From positions 1 through 11,553 of the forward strand of contig JAHHSF010000029.1 in NCBI GenBank assembly GCA_020025375.1: 11,553 nt of DNA, given 5' to 3'. The translations under genes were made by a program, and so were the position numbers. This document shows positions 6,015-11,553 of the stretch, piece after piece; within the stretch, counting starts at the first letter, position 1, and every line of letters begins with the position of its first letter. Origin of the DNA: Oscillospiraceae bacterium (lineage in GTDB: Bacteria; Bacillota; Clostridia; Oscillospirales; Oscillospiraceae). The notes below the pieces were generated by a model. It was not told the origin of the DNA. It searched no databases and worked only from the letters and a program-made list of their open reading frames with translations.

Positions 6015-6356
6015 ATGACGTTAAAGGATATTCGTGACCTGCTCCACGCCCAAGTGCTCTGCGGCGAGGAATTTCTGGACCGTGAGGCAAAGTCGGCCTG
6101 CGCCAGCGACTTTATGAGCGATGCCCTGGCCTATGTGAAGGATCAGGCCGTCCTCCTCACCGGCATGGTCAACCCCCAGGTTGTCCGTACCGCCGAGATG
6201 CTGGACATGCAGTGCATTGTCTTTGTCCGTGGCAAGCAGCCCGGAGAGGACATCCTGGCACTTGCCCGGGAGCGTGATATTGTGGTCATGTGCTGTGACA
6301 TCCGTATGTTCATCGCCTGTGGTCTGCTCTACAGCCACGGCCTGGCGGGGGAATGA
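6015..6356 (+). CDS. DRTGG domain protein (first copy)
   Basis: This 113-residue cytoplasmic protein is read from the ATG at 6015, with AGGAG (6001-6005) 9 nt upstream. The sequence MTLKDIRDLLHAQVLCGEEFLDREAKSAC, the middle VLLTGMVNPQVVRTAEMLDMQCIVFVRGKQPGEDILALARERDIVVM and the end IRMFIACGLLYSHGL fit the small single-domain DRTGG family. In known proteins this domain, of uncertain function, occurs next to CBS domains and in phosphotransacetylase N-termini. It probably binds a ligand or partner. Stand-alone copies are recurrent members of iron-hydrogenase clusters in Clostridia, as here. It heads the operon, and a second copy follows the HydS-like gene. Its biochemical role is unknown; a part in the redox signalling module is inferred from context. 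Confidence 0.82.
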   Translation: MTLKDIRDLLHAQVLCGEEFLDREAKSACASDFMSDALAYVKDQAVLLTGMVNPQVVRTAEMLDMQCIVFVRGKQPGEDILALARERDIVVMCCDIRMFIACGLLYSHGLAGE

Positions 6357-6360
6357 GCCC

Positions 6361-6783
6361 ATGGACCCAATCAGACTGAAATATAACGTGGATGCCGGGG
6401 ACCTGAGCCGGGCCGGAGAGGCCTCCAGCAAGATGAAGATGTCACTGCGAAAGCTTGGCATCCCTCCCGAGACCATCCGGCGGGCCTCCATCTGTATGTA
6501 CGAGGGAGAAATCAACATGGTCATCCACGCCAACGGCGGTACCGCCACCGTGGTGGTGACCATGGACGAAATCACCATCCGCCTGGCCGATAGCGGTCCC
6601 GGCATCCCCGACCTGGAGAAAGCCATGAGCGCCGGCTGGACCACCGCCGGGGACACCGCACGGGGCCTGGGCTTCGGGGCGGGCATGGGCCTGCCCAACA
6701 TGAAGCGCTACTCCGATGAAATGCACATTGACACCACTGTGGGTGTGGGCACCACCGTCACCATGAAGATCAAGGTCTCCTAA
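6361..6783 (+). CDS. RsbW-like ATP-binding protein (HATPase_c fold, anti-sigma/serine kinase type)
   Basis: This 140-residue protein consists almost wholly of a GHKL ATPase fold. The N box is in MYEGEINMVIHANGG (E48, E50, N52, H56), the G1 box is ADSGPGI (D77, G79, G81), and the G2 region is ARGLGFGAGMGLPNMKR (100-116). It ends in GVGTTVTMKI. There is no phospho-accepting histidine domain. This is the layout of RsbW/SpoIIAB-type serine kinases and anti-sigma factors rather than two-component sensors. The start at 6361 has GGGGGA 8 nt upstream and lies 4 bp after the DRTGG stop. No sigma factor or STAS-domain antagonist is encoded nearby, so its target is not obvious and might be one of the co-transcribed proteins. 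It is a regular neighbour of HydS-like genes. Confidence 0.85.
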   Translation: MDPIRLKYNVDAGDLSRAGEASSKMKMSLRKLGIPPETIRRASICMYEGEINMVIHANGGTATVVVTMDEITIRLADSGPGIPDLEKAMSAGWTTAGDTARGLGFGAGMGLPNMKRYSDEMHIDTTVGVGTTVTMKIKVS

Positions 6784-6814
6784 CCATTTTCACATTTGAA
6801 AGGAGGGACAGCCC

Positions 6815-8146
6815 ATGAAAAAGCACTCCGTCTCCATGCAGGCCCAAAAATGCCGGGGCTGTACCGCCTGCATCAAAACCTGCCCCACCGATGCCATCCG
6901 GGTCCGTGGCCGTAAGGCCACCCTTCTGCCCGACCGGTGCATCGACTGTGGAAAATGCGTCCGGATTTGCCCGCACAATGCCATCCACCCAGCGGGGGAC
7001 CCCCTGGAGAAGATGGACCAGTTCCGTTACAAAGTGGCCCTTCCCGAGCCCGCCCTCTTCGGCCAGTTCCACAACCTGGATGACCCCAACATTGTCATTG
7101 GGGCCTTGCTGAAAATGGGCTTTGACGATGTGTTCGAGGTGGCTGCCGCCGCCGAGCTTCTCTCCGACCTGGCCCGGCGGGACCTTCCCTCCGGTCGGCC
7201 CCTCCCCCGCATCACCTCTGCCTGTCCCACCGTCCTGCGCATCATTCGGATGCGCTTCCCCCGGCTCATCCCCCACATCGAGCCGGTGGTCCTCCCCATG
7301 GAGCTGGCCGCCGAGCTGGCCCGGGAGGAGGCGGCGAAAAAGACAGGCCTGCCCCCCCAGGAGATCGGCGTGTTTGCCATCGTCCCCTGCCCGGCCAAAA
7401 TCACCACCGCCCACGCTCCTATGGCCATGGAGAAGCCGGTCATCGACGGGGCCTTCGCCATCAACGACGTGTATCTGCGCCTGCTGGGCCCCATGAAGGA
7501 GATTGCAGAAGCGCCTCCCCAGCTCTCCCGCACCGGGGCCCTGGGCCTGACCTGGGGCTATTGCGGCGGGGAATCCGCCGCCCGGCTTGAGCGGAACTAC
7601 GTGGCGGTGGACGGCATCGACAACGTGATTCGGATGCTGGAGGAGATCGAGGACGGCCGCCTGCCCGACGCTGATTTCGTGGAGCTCACCGCCTGCGTCC
7701 AGGGATGCGTAGGGGGCTGTCTCAACGTGGAGAACCCCTACGCTGCCAAGATGCGGCTGGCCCACCTGGCCGCCAAGCTCCCCCCAAAGCGGAACACCCT
7801 GGCCTTCTCCCCCGCCGCCCGGCGGAAGGCCACCTTCCAGCAGACCCTGGATTACATCCCGGCCTTCCGGCTGGACACCGACCGGGGAGCCGCCATGGAA
7901 AAGCTATTCAAGATCGACCAGCTGGCCGAGTCTCTGCCCGGGCTGGACTGCTCCTCCTGTGGTGCCCCCTCCTGCCGGGCGCTGGCCGAGGATGTGGTCC
8001 TGGGCCGAGCCAGCCTGGACGACTGTATCTTCAAGGTAAGGGAGCGGATGCGCTCGGTCTCGGAGGACCCGGACAGCTATCTGCCCGCCCCCTTCCGAAG
8101 GAAAAATTCCACACCGCCTGCGGAGGAAGAAGGAGAGTCCCTATGA
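6815..8146 (+). CDS. HydS-like iron-sulfur protein with [FeFe]-hydrogenase H-cluster-type domain
   Basis: 443 residues; AGGAGG (6801-6806) lies 8 nt before the ATG. Two [4Fe-4S] ferredoxin motifs come first: C13/16/19/23 (CRGCTACIKTCP) and C42/45/48/52 (CIDCGKCVRICP). Residues of about 75-320 resemble the large-subunit domain of iron-only hydrogenases, with H-cluster-type motifs TSACP (C137), VPCPAK (C192) and QGCVGGC (C298, C302, plus C294). At the C-terminus C379-x2-C382-x4-C387-x16-C404 forms a further Fe4-type cluster. Compared with catalytic enzymes (TSCCP; PCxxKxxE; GGGQP), the proton-relay cysteine is alanine, the L2 glutamate is missing and GGGQP is not kept. The cysteines that would hold the [4Fe-4S] part of the H-cluster remain. 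This pattern fits sensory (group C-like) hydrogenases or a non-catalytic relative. No PAS domain is present. Its probable job is to sense H2 or redox state and signal to the neighbouring kinase-like and PHP proteins. Confidence 0.85.
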   Translation: MKKHSVSMQAQKCRGCTACIKTCPTDAIRVRGRKATLLPDRCIDCGKCVRICPHNAIHPAGDPLEKMDQFRYKVALPEPALFGQFHNLDDPNIVIGALLKMGFDDVFEVAAAAELLSDLARRDLPSGRPLPRITSACPTVLRIIRMRFPRLIPHIEPVVLPMELAAELAREEAAKKTGLPPQEIGVFAIVPCPAKITTAHAPMAMEKPVIDGAFAINDVYLRLLGPMKEIAEAPPQLSRTGALGLTWGYCGGESAARLERNYVAVDGIDNVIRMLEEIEDGRLPDADFVELTACVQGCVGGCLNVENPYAAKMRLAHLAAKLPPKRNTLAFSPAARRKATFQQTLDYIPAFRLDTDRGAAMEKLFKIDQLAESLPGLDCSSCGAPSCRALAEDVVLGRASLDDCIFKVRERMRSVSEDPDSYLPAPFRRKNSTPPAEEEGESL

Positions 8147-8469
8147 CCGTTTCGGAACTGCAAGAAAGGCTGGCCCTCACCGTCTTTACCCTCCCCGATC
8201 CGGAGCGGGAGGTGGTCGGCGGCTACGCCGGGGACCTTTTGTCCTGGGTCATGGGCAACGCCCGGCAAGGCCACGTCTGGCTTACCATCATGTCCAGCGT
8301 GAACGTCTGCGCCGTGGCCGTCCTTACCGACGTGGCCTGCGTCCTTCTCACCGAGGGGGTCGTCCCCGACGGCGACCTGCTGGCCCGGGCCGCGGCCCAG
8401 GGGATCAACCTGCTGGGGACCGGCGGGACCACCTTTGACACCGCCGCCGCCCTTCATGCGCTACTATGA
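8143..8469 (+). CDS. DRTGG domain protein (second copy)
   Basis: This 108-residue protein starts at the ATG at 8143, with AGGAG (8131-8135) 7 nt upstream, and overlaps the stop of the HydS-like gene by 4 nt. The order of elements parallels the first copy. MTVSELQERLALTVFTLPDPEREVVGGYAGDLLSWVMGNA corresponds to its N-terminal half. VWLTIMSSVNVCAVAVLTDVACVLLTEGVVPDGDLLARAAAQGINLLGTGGTTF corresponds to the part after it, and carries a GTGGTTF run near the end. The two copies are clearly diverged, not a recent duplication, and may work as a pair with different ligands or partners. Translation is coupled on both sides, since the stop overlaps the PHP start (ATGA). Function is unknown; the family assignment rests on overall pattern and on the recurrent gene order. 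Confidence 0.78.
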   Translation: MTVSELQERLALTVFTLPDPEREVVGGYAGDLLSWVMGNARQGHVWLTIMSSVNVCAVAVLTDVACVLLTEGVVPDGDLLARAAAQGINLLGTGGTTFDTAAALHALL

Positions 8470-9179
8470 AATTACATTACGACTTGCATCTTCATTCCTG
8501 TTTGTCCCCCTGTGGGGATGAGGACATGACCCCGGCCAATCTGACGGGAATGTGCATCCTCGCAGGGCTGGACGTGGTGGCCCTCACCGACCACAACACC
8601 TGCGGTAACTGCCGCTCCTTTCTCACCGCTGCCCAAGGCCGCGGACTGGTGGCCATCCCCGGGATGGAACTGACCACGGCGGAGGAAATCCACATCCTCT
8701 GCCTCTTCCCCGACATCAACAAGGCGGAGGCCTTCTCGGTCTATGTCCACGCCTGCCTGCCTCCCATCCCCAACCGCCCCGCCGTGTTCGGTCCCCAGAT
8801 CCTCATGGGCCCCGGGGACGAGAAATGGGGGGAGGAGCTGACGCTGCTGGCCTCTGCCTCCAGCATCGGCGTGTACGAGGTCTGTCCTCTGGTGGAGCGG
8901 TTCGGCGGAGTCTGTTTCCCCGCCCACATCGACCGGCCCTCCTACTCCCTGCTCTCCCAGCTGGGTCTGTGGGATCCGGGTCTCCCCTTTCCCTTGGCCG
9001 AGGTTTCGGCCCACTGTCCCACGGATTTTTTCAAGAGGCCGGACCTGAATGGGGTGCCCCTCATCACCGACTCTGATGCCCACTTCCTCGCCGGAATCCC
9101 GGATGCCCGCCAGGTCATGGAGGTGCCCGAGCGCACCCCCCAGGCCGTGCTGGATTGGCTCCGCCGGGGCGGAAGCTGA
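8466..9179 (+). CDS. PHP domain metal-dependent phosphoesterase
   Basis: This 237-residue enzyme of the PHP superfamily (the fold of histidinol phosphatase and of the DNA polymerase III editing domain) would hydrolyse a phosphoester in the cytoplasm. The metal-binding motifs are all visible: DLHLH (H8, H10), LTDHN (D42, H43), GMELTT (E68), H76, PAHIDR (H154) and SDAH (D204, H206). The spacing is normal, so it is probably active. It overlaps the preceding stop by 4 nt, and a 40-bp gap with AGGAGG follows before the NuoE-like gene. PHP genes next to HydS-like genes are a recurrent arrangement. The substrate is unknown; a phosphoprotein or phosphorylated signal made by the neighbouring ATPase proteins is one idea. 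The protein contains several extra cysteines (C12, C16, C46, C49), perhaps redox-sensitive. Confidence 0.88.
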   Translation: MKLHYDLHLHSCLSPCGDEDMTPANLTGMCILAGLDVVALTDHNTCGNCRSFLTAAQGRGLVAIPGMELTTAEEIHILCLFPDINKAEAFSVYVHACLPPIPNRPAVFGPQILMGPGDEKWGEELTLLASASSIGVYEVCPLVERFGGVCFPAHIDRPSYSLLSQLGLWDPGLPFPLAEVSAHCPTDFFKRPDLNGVPLITDSDAHFLAGIPDARQVMEVPERTPQAVLDWLRRGGS

Positions 9180-9219
9180 CATATCAAACGGCGACACCTA
9201 CCAAAAGGAGGAAACAAAG

Positions 9220-9714
9220 ATGCCCAACTGCAAAACCGTCGTTCCCTACCGTGGCACCAAGGAACAGGAGGACAAGCTCCGGGCCGTCATCGCCCAGCAT
9301 AAGGGCCAGCCCGGTGCCACCATGCCCGTGCTCCAGGCCGCGCAGGAGATTTTCGGCTATCTCCCCGAAGAGGTCCAGATTATGATTGCCGAAGGCTTGG
9401 AGATCCCCCTGTCCGAGATCTACGGCGTTGTGTCCTTTTACGCCCAGTTCACCCTCAACCCCAAGGGCCAGCACCAGATCTCGGTCTGCCTGGGCACCGC
9501 CTGCTATGTCAAGGGTGCCGGCGACATTCTGGAGGAACTGGAGCGCCAGCTCGGTATCAAGTCCGGCTCGGTGACCCCCGACGGCAAGTTCTCCCTGGAT
9601 GCCTGCCGGTGCATCGGTGCCTGCGGCCTGGCCCCCGTCATGACCATCGGCAACGACGTATACGGCCGTCTGACCAAGAACCAGATCGGCCCCATCCTGG
9701 ACAAGTACAGATAA
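9220..9714 (+). CDS. hydC: NuoE/HydC-like [2Fe-2S] subunit of NADH-dependent hydrogenase
   Basis: This 164-residue electron-transfer subunit has AGGAGG (9206-9211) before the ATG at 9220. The N-terminal helical part (residues 10-75) includes MPVLQAAQEIFGYLP and EIYGVVSFYAQF, both typical of the family. The thioredoxin-like domain carries the [2Fe-2S] ligands C90-x4-C95 (CLGTACYVKGA) and C131-x3-C135 (CIGACGLAP). An extra cysteine, C129, precedes the second pair. In NAD-linked iron hydrogenases it passes electrons between the NuoF-like NADH/FMN subunit and the catalytic subunit. The order NuoE-like, ATPase-like, ferredoxin, NuoF-like matches, as I recall it, the hydCEDBA layout of acetogen electron-bifurcating hydrogenases. 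Use by a formate dehydrogenase or another NADH complex cannot be excluded, because the catalytic gene is outside the window. Confidence 0.9.
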   Translation: MPNCKTVVPYRGTKEQEDKLRAVIAQHKGQPGATMPVLQAAQEIFGYLPEEVQIMIAEGLEIPLSEIYGVVSFYAQFTLNPKGQHQISVCLGTACYVKGAGDILEELERQLGIKSGSVTPDGKFSLDACRCIGACGLAPVMTIGNDVYGRLTKNQIGPILDKYR

Positions 9715-10254
9715 GTGAAAGAGCTGTCTCTCCACCTGCTGGACATCGCCCAGAACTCGGTGACGGCGGGCGCCACCGAGCTGGAGCTCTCCCTGGTGGA
9801 ACATGGCGGGGTGCTCACCATGACAGTGGCCGACAACGGCAAGGGCATGACGGCGGAGTTTCTCGCCAACGTCATGGACCCCTTCACCACCACCCGTACC
9901 ACCCGCAAGGTGGGAATGGGCATCCCCCTCTTCCGCATGGCCGCCGAGCTGACCGGCGGCACCCTCACTATTCAGAGTGCGCCCGGTGTGGGGACCACCA
10001 CCTCCGCCACCTTCCACACCAACCATATTGATTGTCCCCCCATGGGGGATCTGGCCGGGACCCTGGCCCTTTTTTTACAGGGGGCACCCGAGGCCATGGA
10101 AACCCGCTTTTTCCATGAGACCGACAGGGGCCGGTTTGAATTGGACACCAGAGAACTCCGGAGTTTGCTGGAGGGGGTCCCCCTCTCCACCCCGGAGGTG
10201 GCCCTGTGGCTCCGGGATTACATCGGGGAAAACGAGGCCGCGCTTACATCTTGA
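9715..10254 (+). CDS. Histidine-kinase-like ATP-binding protein (HydE-type) of the hydrogenase operon
   Basis: 179 residues starting at a GTG directly after the TAA of the NuoE-like gene. No ribosome site is visible, so initiation probably depends on ribosomes finishing the upstream gene. The opening MKELSLHLLDIAQNSV is the N box (N14) and shows that the start is right. The G1 box is VADNGKGM (D40, G42, G44), and a short lid is followed by RKVGMGIPLF (G67, G69) and GVGTTTSATF. It is a GHKL ATPase fold without the dimerisation/phospho-histidine domain. The last 80 residues form an extra region of unknown role. It differs from the RsbW-like protein encoded at 6361, so the operon holds two distinct ATPase-fold proteins. 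Proteins of this kind occur in bifurcating hydrogenase operons but are not known to be part of the purified enzyme. Confidence 0.83.
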   Translation: MKELSLHLLDIAQNSVTAGATELELSLVEHGGVLTMTVADNGKGMTAEFLANVMDPFTTTRTTRKVGMGIPLFRMAAELTGGTLTIQSAPGVGTTTSATFHTNHIDCPPMGDLAGTLALFLQGAPEAMETRFFHETDRGRFELDTRELRSLLEGVPLSTPEVALWLRDYIGENEAALTS

Positions 10255-10270
10255 GAAGGAGATTTCGCCT

Positions 10271-10639
10271 ATGAAAAGCATGGAAGAACTCAGGGCCATC
10301 CGCGAAAAGATGCAGAAACAAATGAACATCCGCCAGGATGACCCCAACGCCATCCGGGTGGTGGTTGGCATGGCCACCTGCGGCATCGCCGCCGGTGCCA
10401 AGCCCGTCCTTACCGCTTTCCTGGAGCAGGTCCGGCTCCACAACCTGAAGAACGTCACCGTCTCCCAGACCGGGTGCATCGGCATCTGTCAGCTGGAGCC
10501 CATTGTGGAGGTCTACGTCCCCGGGGAAGAGAAGGTGACCTATGTGAAGATGAAGTCCGAGATGGTGCCCAAGATCGTCCAGAGCCATCTGGTCAATCAC
10601 ACCCCGGTGACCGAGTATACCATCGGGGCCGCAGAATAA
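10271..10639 (+). CDS. Thioredoxin-like [2Fe-2S] ferredoxin-type protein (HydD-like)
   Basis: 122 residues, ATG at 10271 with AAGGAG 9 nt upstream. After a charged helix (residues 1-25) comes a thioredoxin-like ferredoxin domain. It contains RVVVGMATCGIAAGAKPV (C37) and VTVSQTGCIGICQLEPIVEV (C69-x3-C73). Only three cysteines are present, against the usual four for this fold. As far as I recall, other hydrogenase-operon homologues also have a single cysteine in the first motif, so this may be a family trait rather than damage. Whether it binds a cluster is therefore open. It sits between the ATPase-like and NuoF-like genes, 16 bp before the latter. The likely role is an accessory subunit or electron carrier of the NADH-linked hydrogenase. 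Confidence 0.85.
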   Translation: MKSMEELRAIREKMQKQMNIRQDDPNAIRVVVGMATCGIAAGAKPVLTAFLEQVRLHNLKNVTVSQTGCIGICQLEPIVEVYVPGEEKVTYVKMKSEMVPKIVQSHLVNHTPVTEYTIGAAE

Positions 10640-10655
10640 GGGAGGGGAAGAAACA

Positions 10656-11553
10656 ATGAGTACTCTGGTTCGCTCCCATATCATGGTCTGCGCCGGCACC
10701 GGCTGTTCCTCCTCCAACTCCCCCGCCATCATCGAGGCCTTTGAGAACCAGCTTTTGGCCCATCATCTGGAGGAAGAGGTCAAGGTCGTCCGCACCGGTT
10801 GCTTCGGCCTGTGCGCCATGGGGCCTGTGGTTCTAATCTACCCCGAGGGGGCCTTCTACACCCACGTCTCCCCTGCCGATGTGCCCGAGATCGTGGAGGA
10901 GCATATCATCAAGGGTCGCATCGTCCAGCGTCTTCTCCACCGGGAGGGTTCTCAGAAGAACACCGTCTCCTCCCTGACCGAGACCCAGTTCTATAAGCCC
11001 CAGGTCCGTATCGCCCTGCGCAACTGCGGCGTGATTGACCCCGAGAACATCGAGGAGTACATTGCCAACGACGGCTACACCGCCCTGGGCAACATTTTGA
11101 CCAACAGGCAGGACCCCCAGGCCGTCATCGACGTCATCAAGGCCTCCGGCCTCCGGGGCCGGGGCGGAGCCGGCTTCCCCTCCGGCCTGAAGTGGCAGTT
11201 CACCAAAGACGCCGTCAGCGAGGACGGTATCAAGTATGTGGCCTGTAACGCCGACGAGGGCGATCCAGGTGCCTTCATGGACCGCTCGGTACTGGAGGGC
11301 GACCCTCATTCCGTGCTGGAGGCCATGACCATCGCCGGCTATACCGTTGGGGCCCACATCGGTTACATCTACGTCCGGGCAGAGTACCCCATCGCGGTCC
11401 ACCGCCTCCAGGTGGCCATCAATCAGGCCCACGAGTACGGCCTGCTGGGCGAGAACATCTTCGACTCCGGCTTTGACTTCGATATTGAACTCCGCCTGGG
11501 TGCCGGTGCCTTCGTCTACGGCGAGGAGACCGCTCTCATGACGAGCATCGAAG
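10656..11553 (+). CDS. hydB: NuoF/HydB-like NADH- and FMN-binding subunit, incomplete at its C-terminus
   Basis: The frame is open for 299 codons from the ATG at 10656 (GGGAGGGG upstream at 10640-10647) to the right edge. Residues 1-95 are an N-terminal thioredoxin-like [2Fe-2S] domain with C12-x4-C17 and C49-x3-C53; stand-alone complex I NuoF lacks this, while HydB-type subunits have it. From about residue 110 the flavoprotein domain follows. It has the FMN-binding GLRGRGGAGFPSGLKW (165-180), the NADH-site CNADEGDPGAFMDR (197-210) and GAGAFVYGEETAL (282-294). In the last motif tyrosine replaces the usual cysteine before GEE. The [4Fe-4S] and ferredoxin domains expected at the C-terminus are outside the window. 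The protein exchanges electrons with NADH; with HydC and HydA it would couple NADH and ferredoxin to H2. Confidence 0.92.
   Translation, partial: MSTLVRSHIMVCAGTGCSSSNSPAIIEAFENQLLAHHLEEEVKVVRTGCFGLCAMGPVVLIYPEGAFYTHVSPADVPEIVEEHIIKGRIVQRLLHREGSQKNTVSSLTETQFYKPQVRIALRNCGVIDPENIEEYIANDGYTALGNILTNRQDPQAVIDVIKASGLRGRGGAGFPSGLKWQFTKDAVSEDGIKYVACNADEGDPGAFMDRSVLEGDPHSVLEAMTIAGYTVGAHIGYIYVRAEYPIAVHRLQVAINQAHEYGLLGENIFDSGFDFDIELRLGAGAFVYGEETALMTSIE

Noticed and set aside
6770..7765. A minus-strand open frame of 331 codons opposite the HydS-like gene
   Set aside because: It is antisense to a protein with twelve well-placed cluster cysteines; its Gly/His/Asp-rich translation is a reverse-strand artefact.
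1..11553. Search for CRISPR repeats, tRNA or rRNA genes, transposases, attachment sites and phage genes
   Set aside because: None seen by reading both strands. The gene content is metabolic and regulatory, with no inverted-repeat-bounded element.

Overview
The window looks like chromosomal DNA from a moderately GC-rich anaerobic Clostridium-type Firmicute, probably a gut Oscillospiraceae member of the Flavonifractor/Intestinimonas/Lawsonibacter kind. The grounds are consensus TTGACA-17-TATAAT promoters, AGGAGG ribosome sites, tightly packed and overlapping genes, a cobalamin riboswitch, and an [FeFe]-hydrogenase-type gene cluster. The genus is inferred; no marker gene is present.

Left end (2-1390, minus strand): a secreted surface protein runs off the left edge. 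Its roughly 500-base leader holds, in order of transcription, a perfect promoter, a 112-nt folded element resembling a reduced cobalamin aptamer (element A), a complete cobalamin riboswitch, and an intrinsic terminator just before the gene. A B12-type metabolite therefore probably controls this gene by early termination, and the protein is a candidate for corrinoid capture. This is the least expected part of the window.

1446-3360 (plus strand): a three-gene operon of a short GntR/YtrA-type repressor, an ABC ATPase and an ABC-2 type membrane protein. A perfect inverted repeat in the promoter is the likely self-operator. A strong hairpin at 3426-3459 probably terminates transcription in both directions, between this operon and the convergent serine operon.

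3540-5871 (minus strand): serC-serA, the first two enzymatic steps from 3-phosphoglycerate towards serine, under a perfect promoter with a palindrome over the start of transcription.

5942-11553 (plus strand): one long operon, divergent from serCA and leaving the window on the right. It encodes, in order, a DRTGG-domain protein, an RsbW-like ATPase, an iron-sulfur protein with a hydrogenase H-cluster-like domain (HydS-like), a second DRTGG protein, a PHP-domain phosphoesterase, a NuoE/HydC-like [2Fe-2S] subunit, a second ATPase-fold protein, a thioredoxin-like ferredoxin and a NuoF/HydB-like NADH/FMN subunit (incomplete). The last four follow the order of electron-bifurcating hydrogenase operons, so the catalytic HydA is expected just past the right edge. 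The first five look like a signalling module that may sense H2 or redox state and act on expression or activity of the complex.
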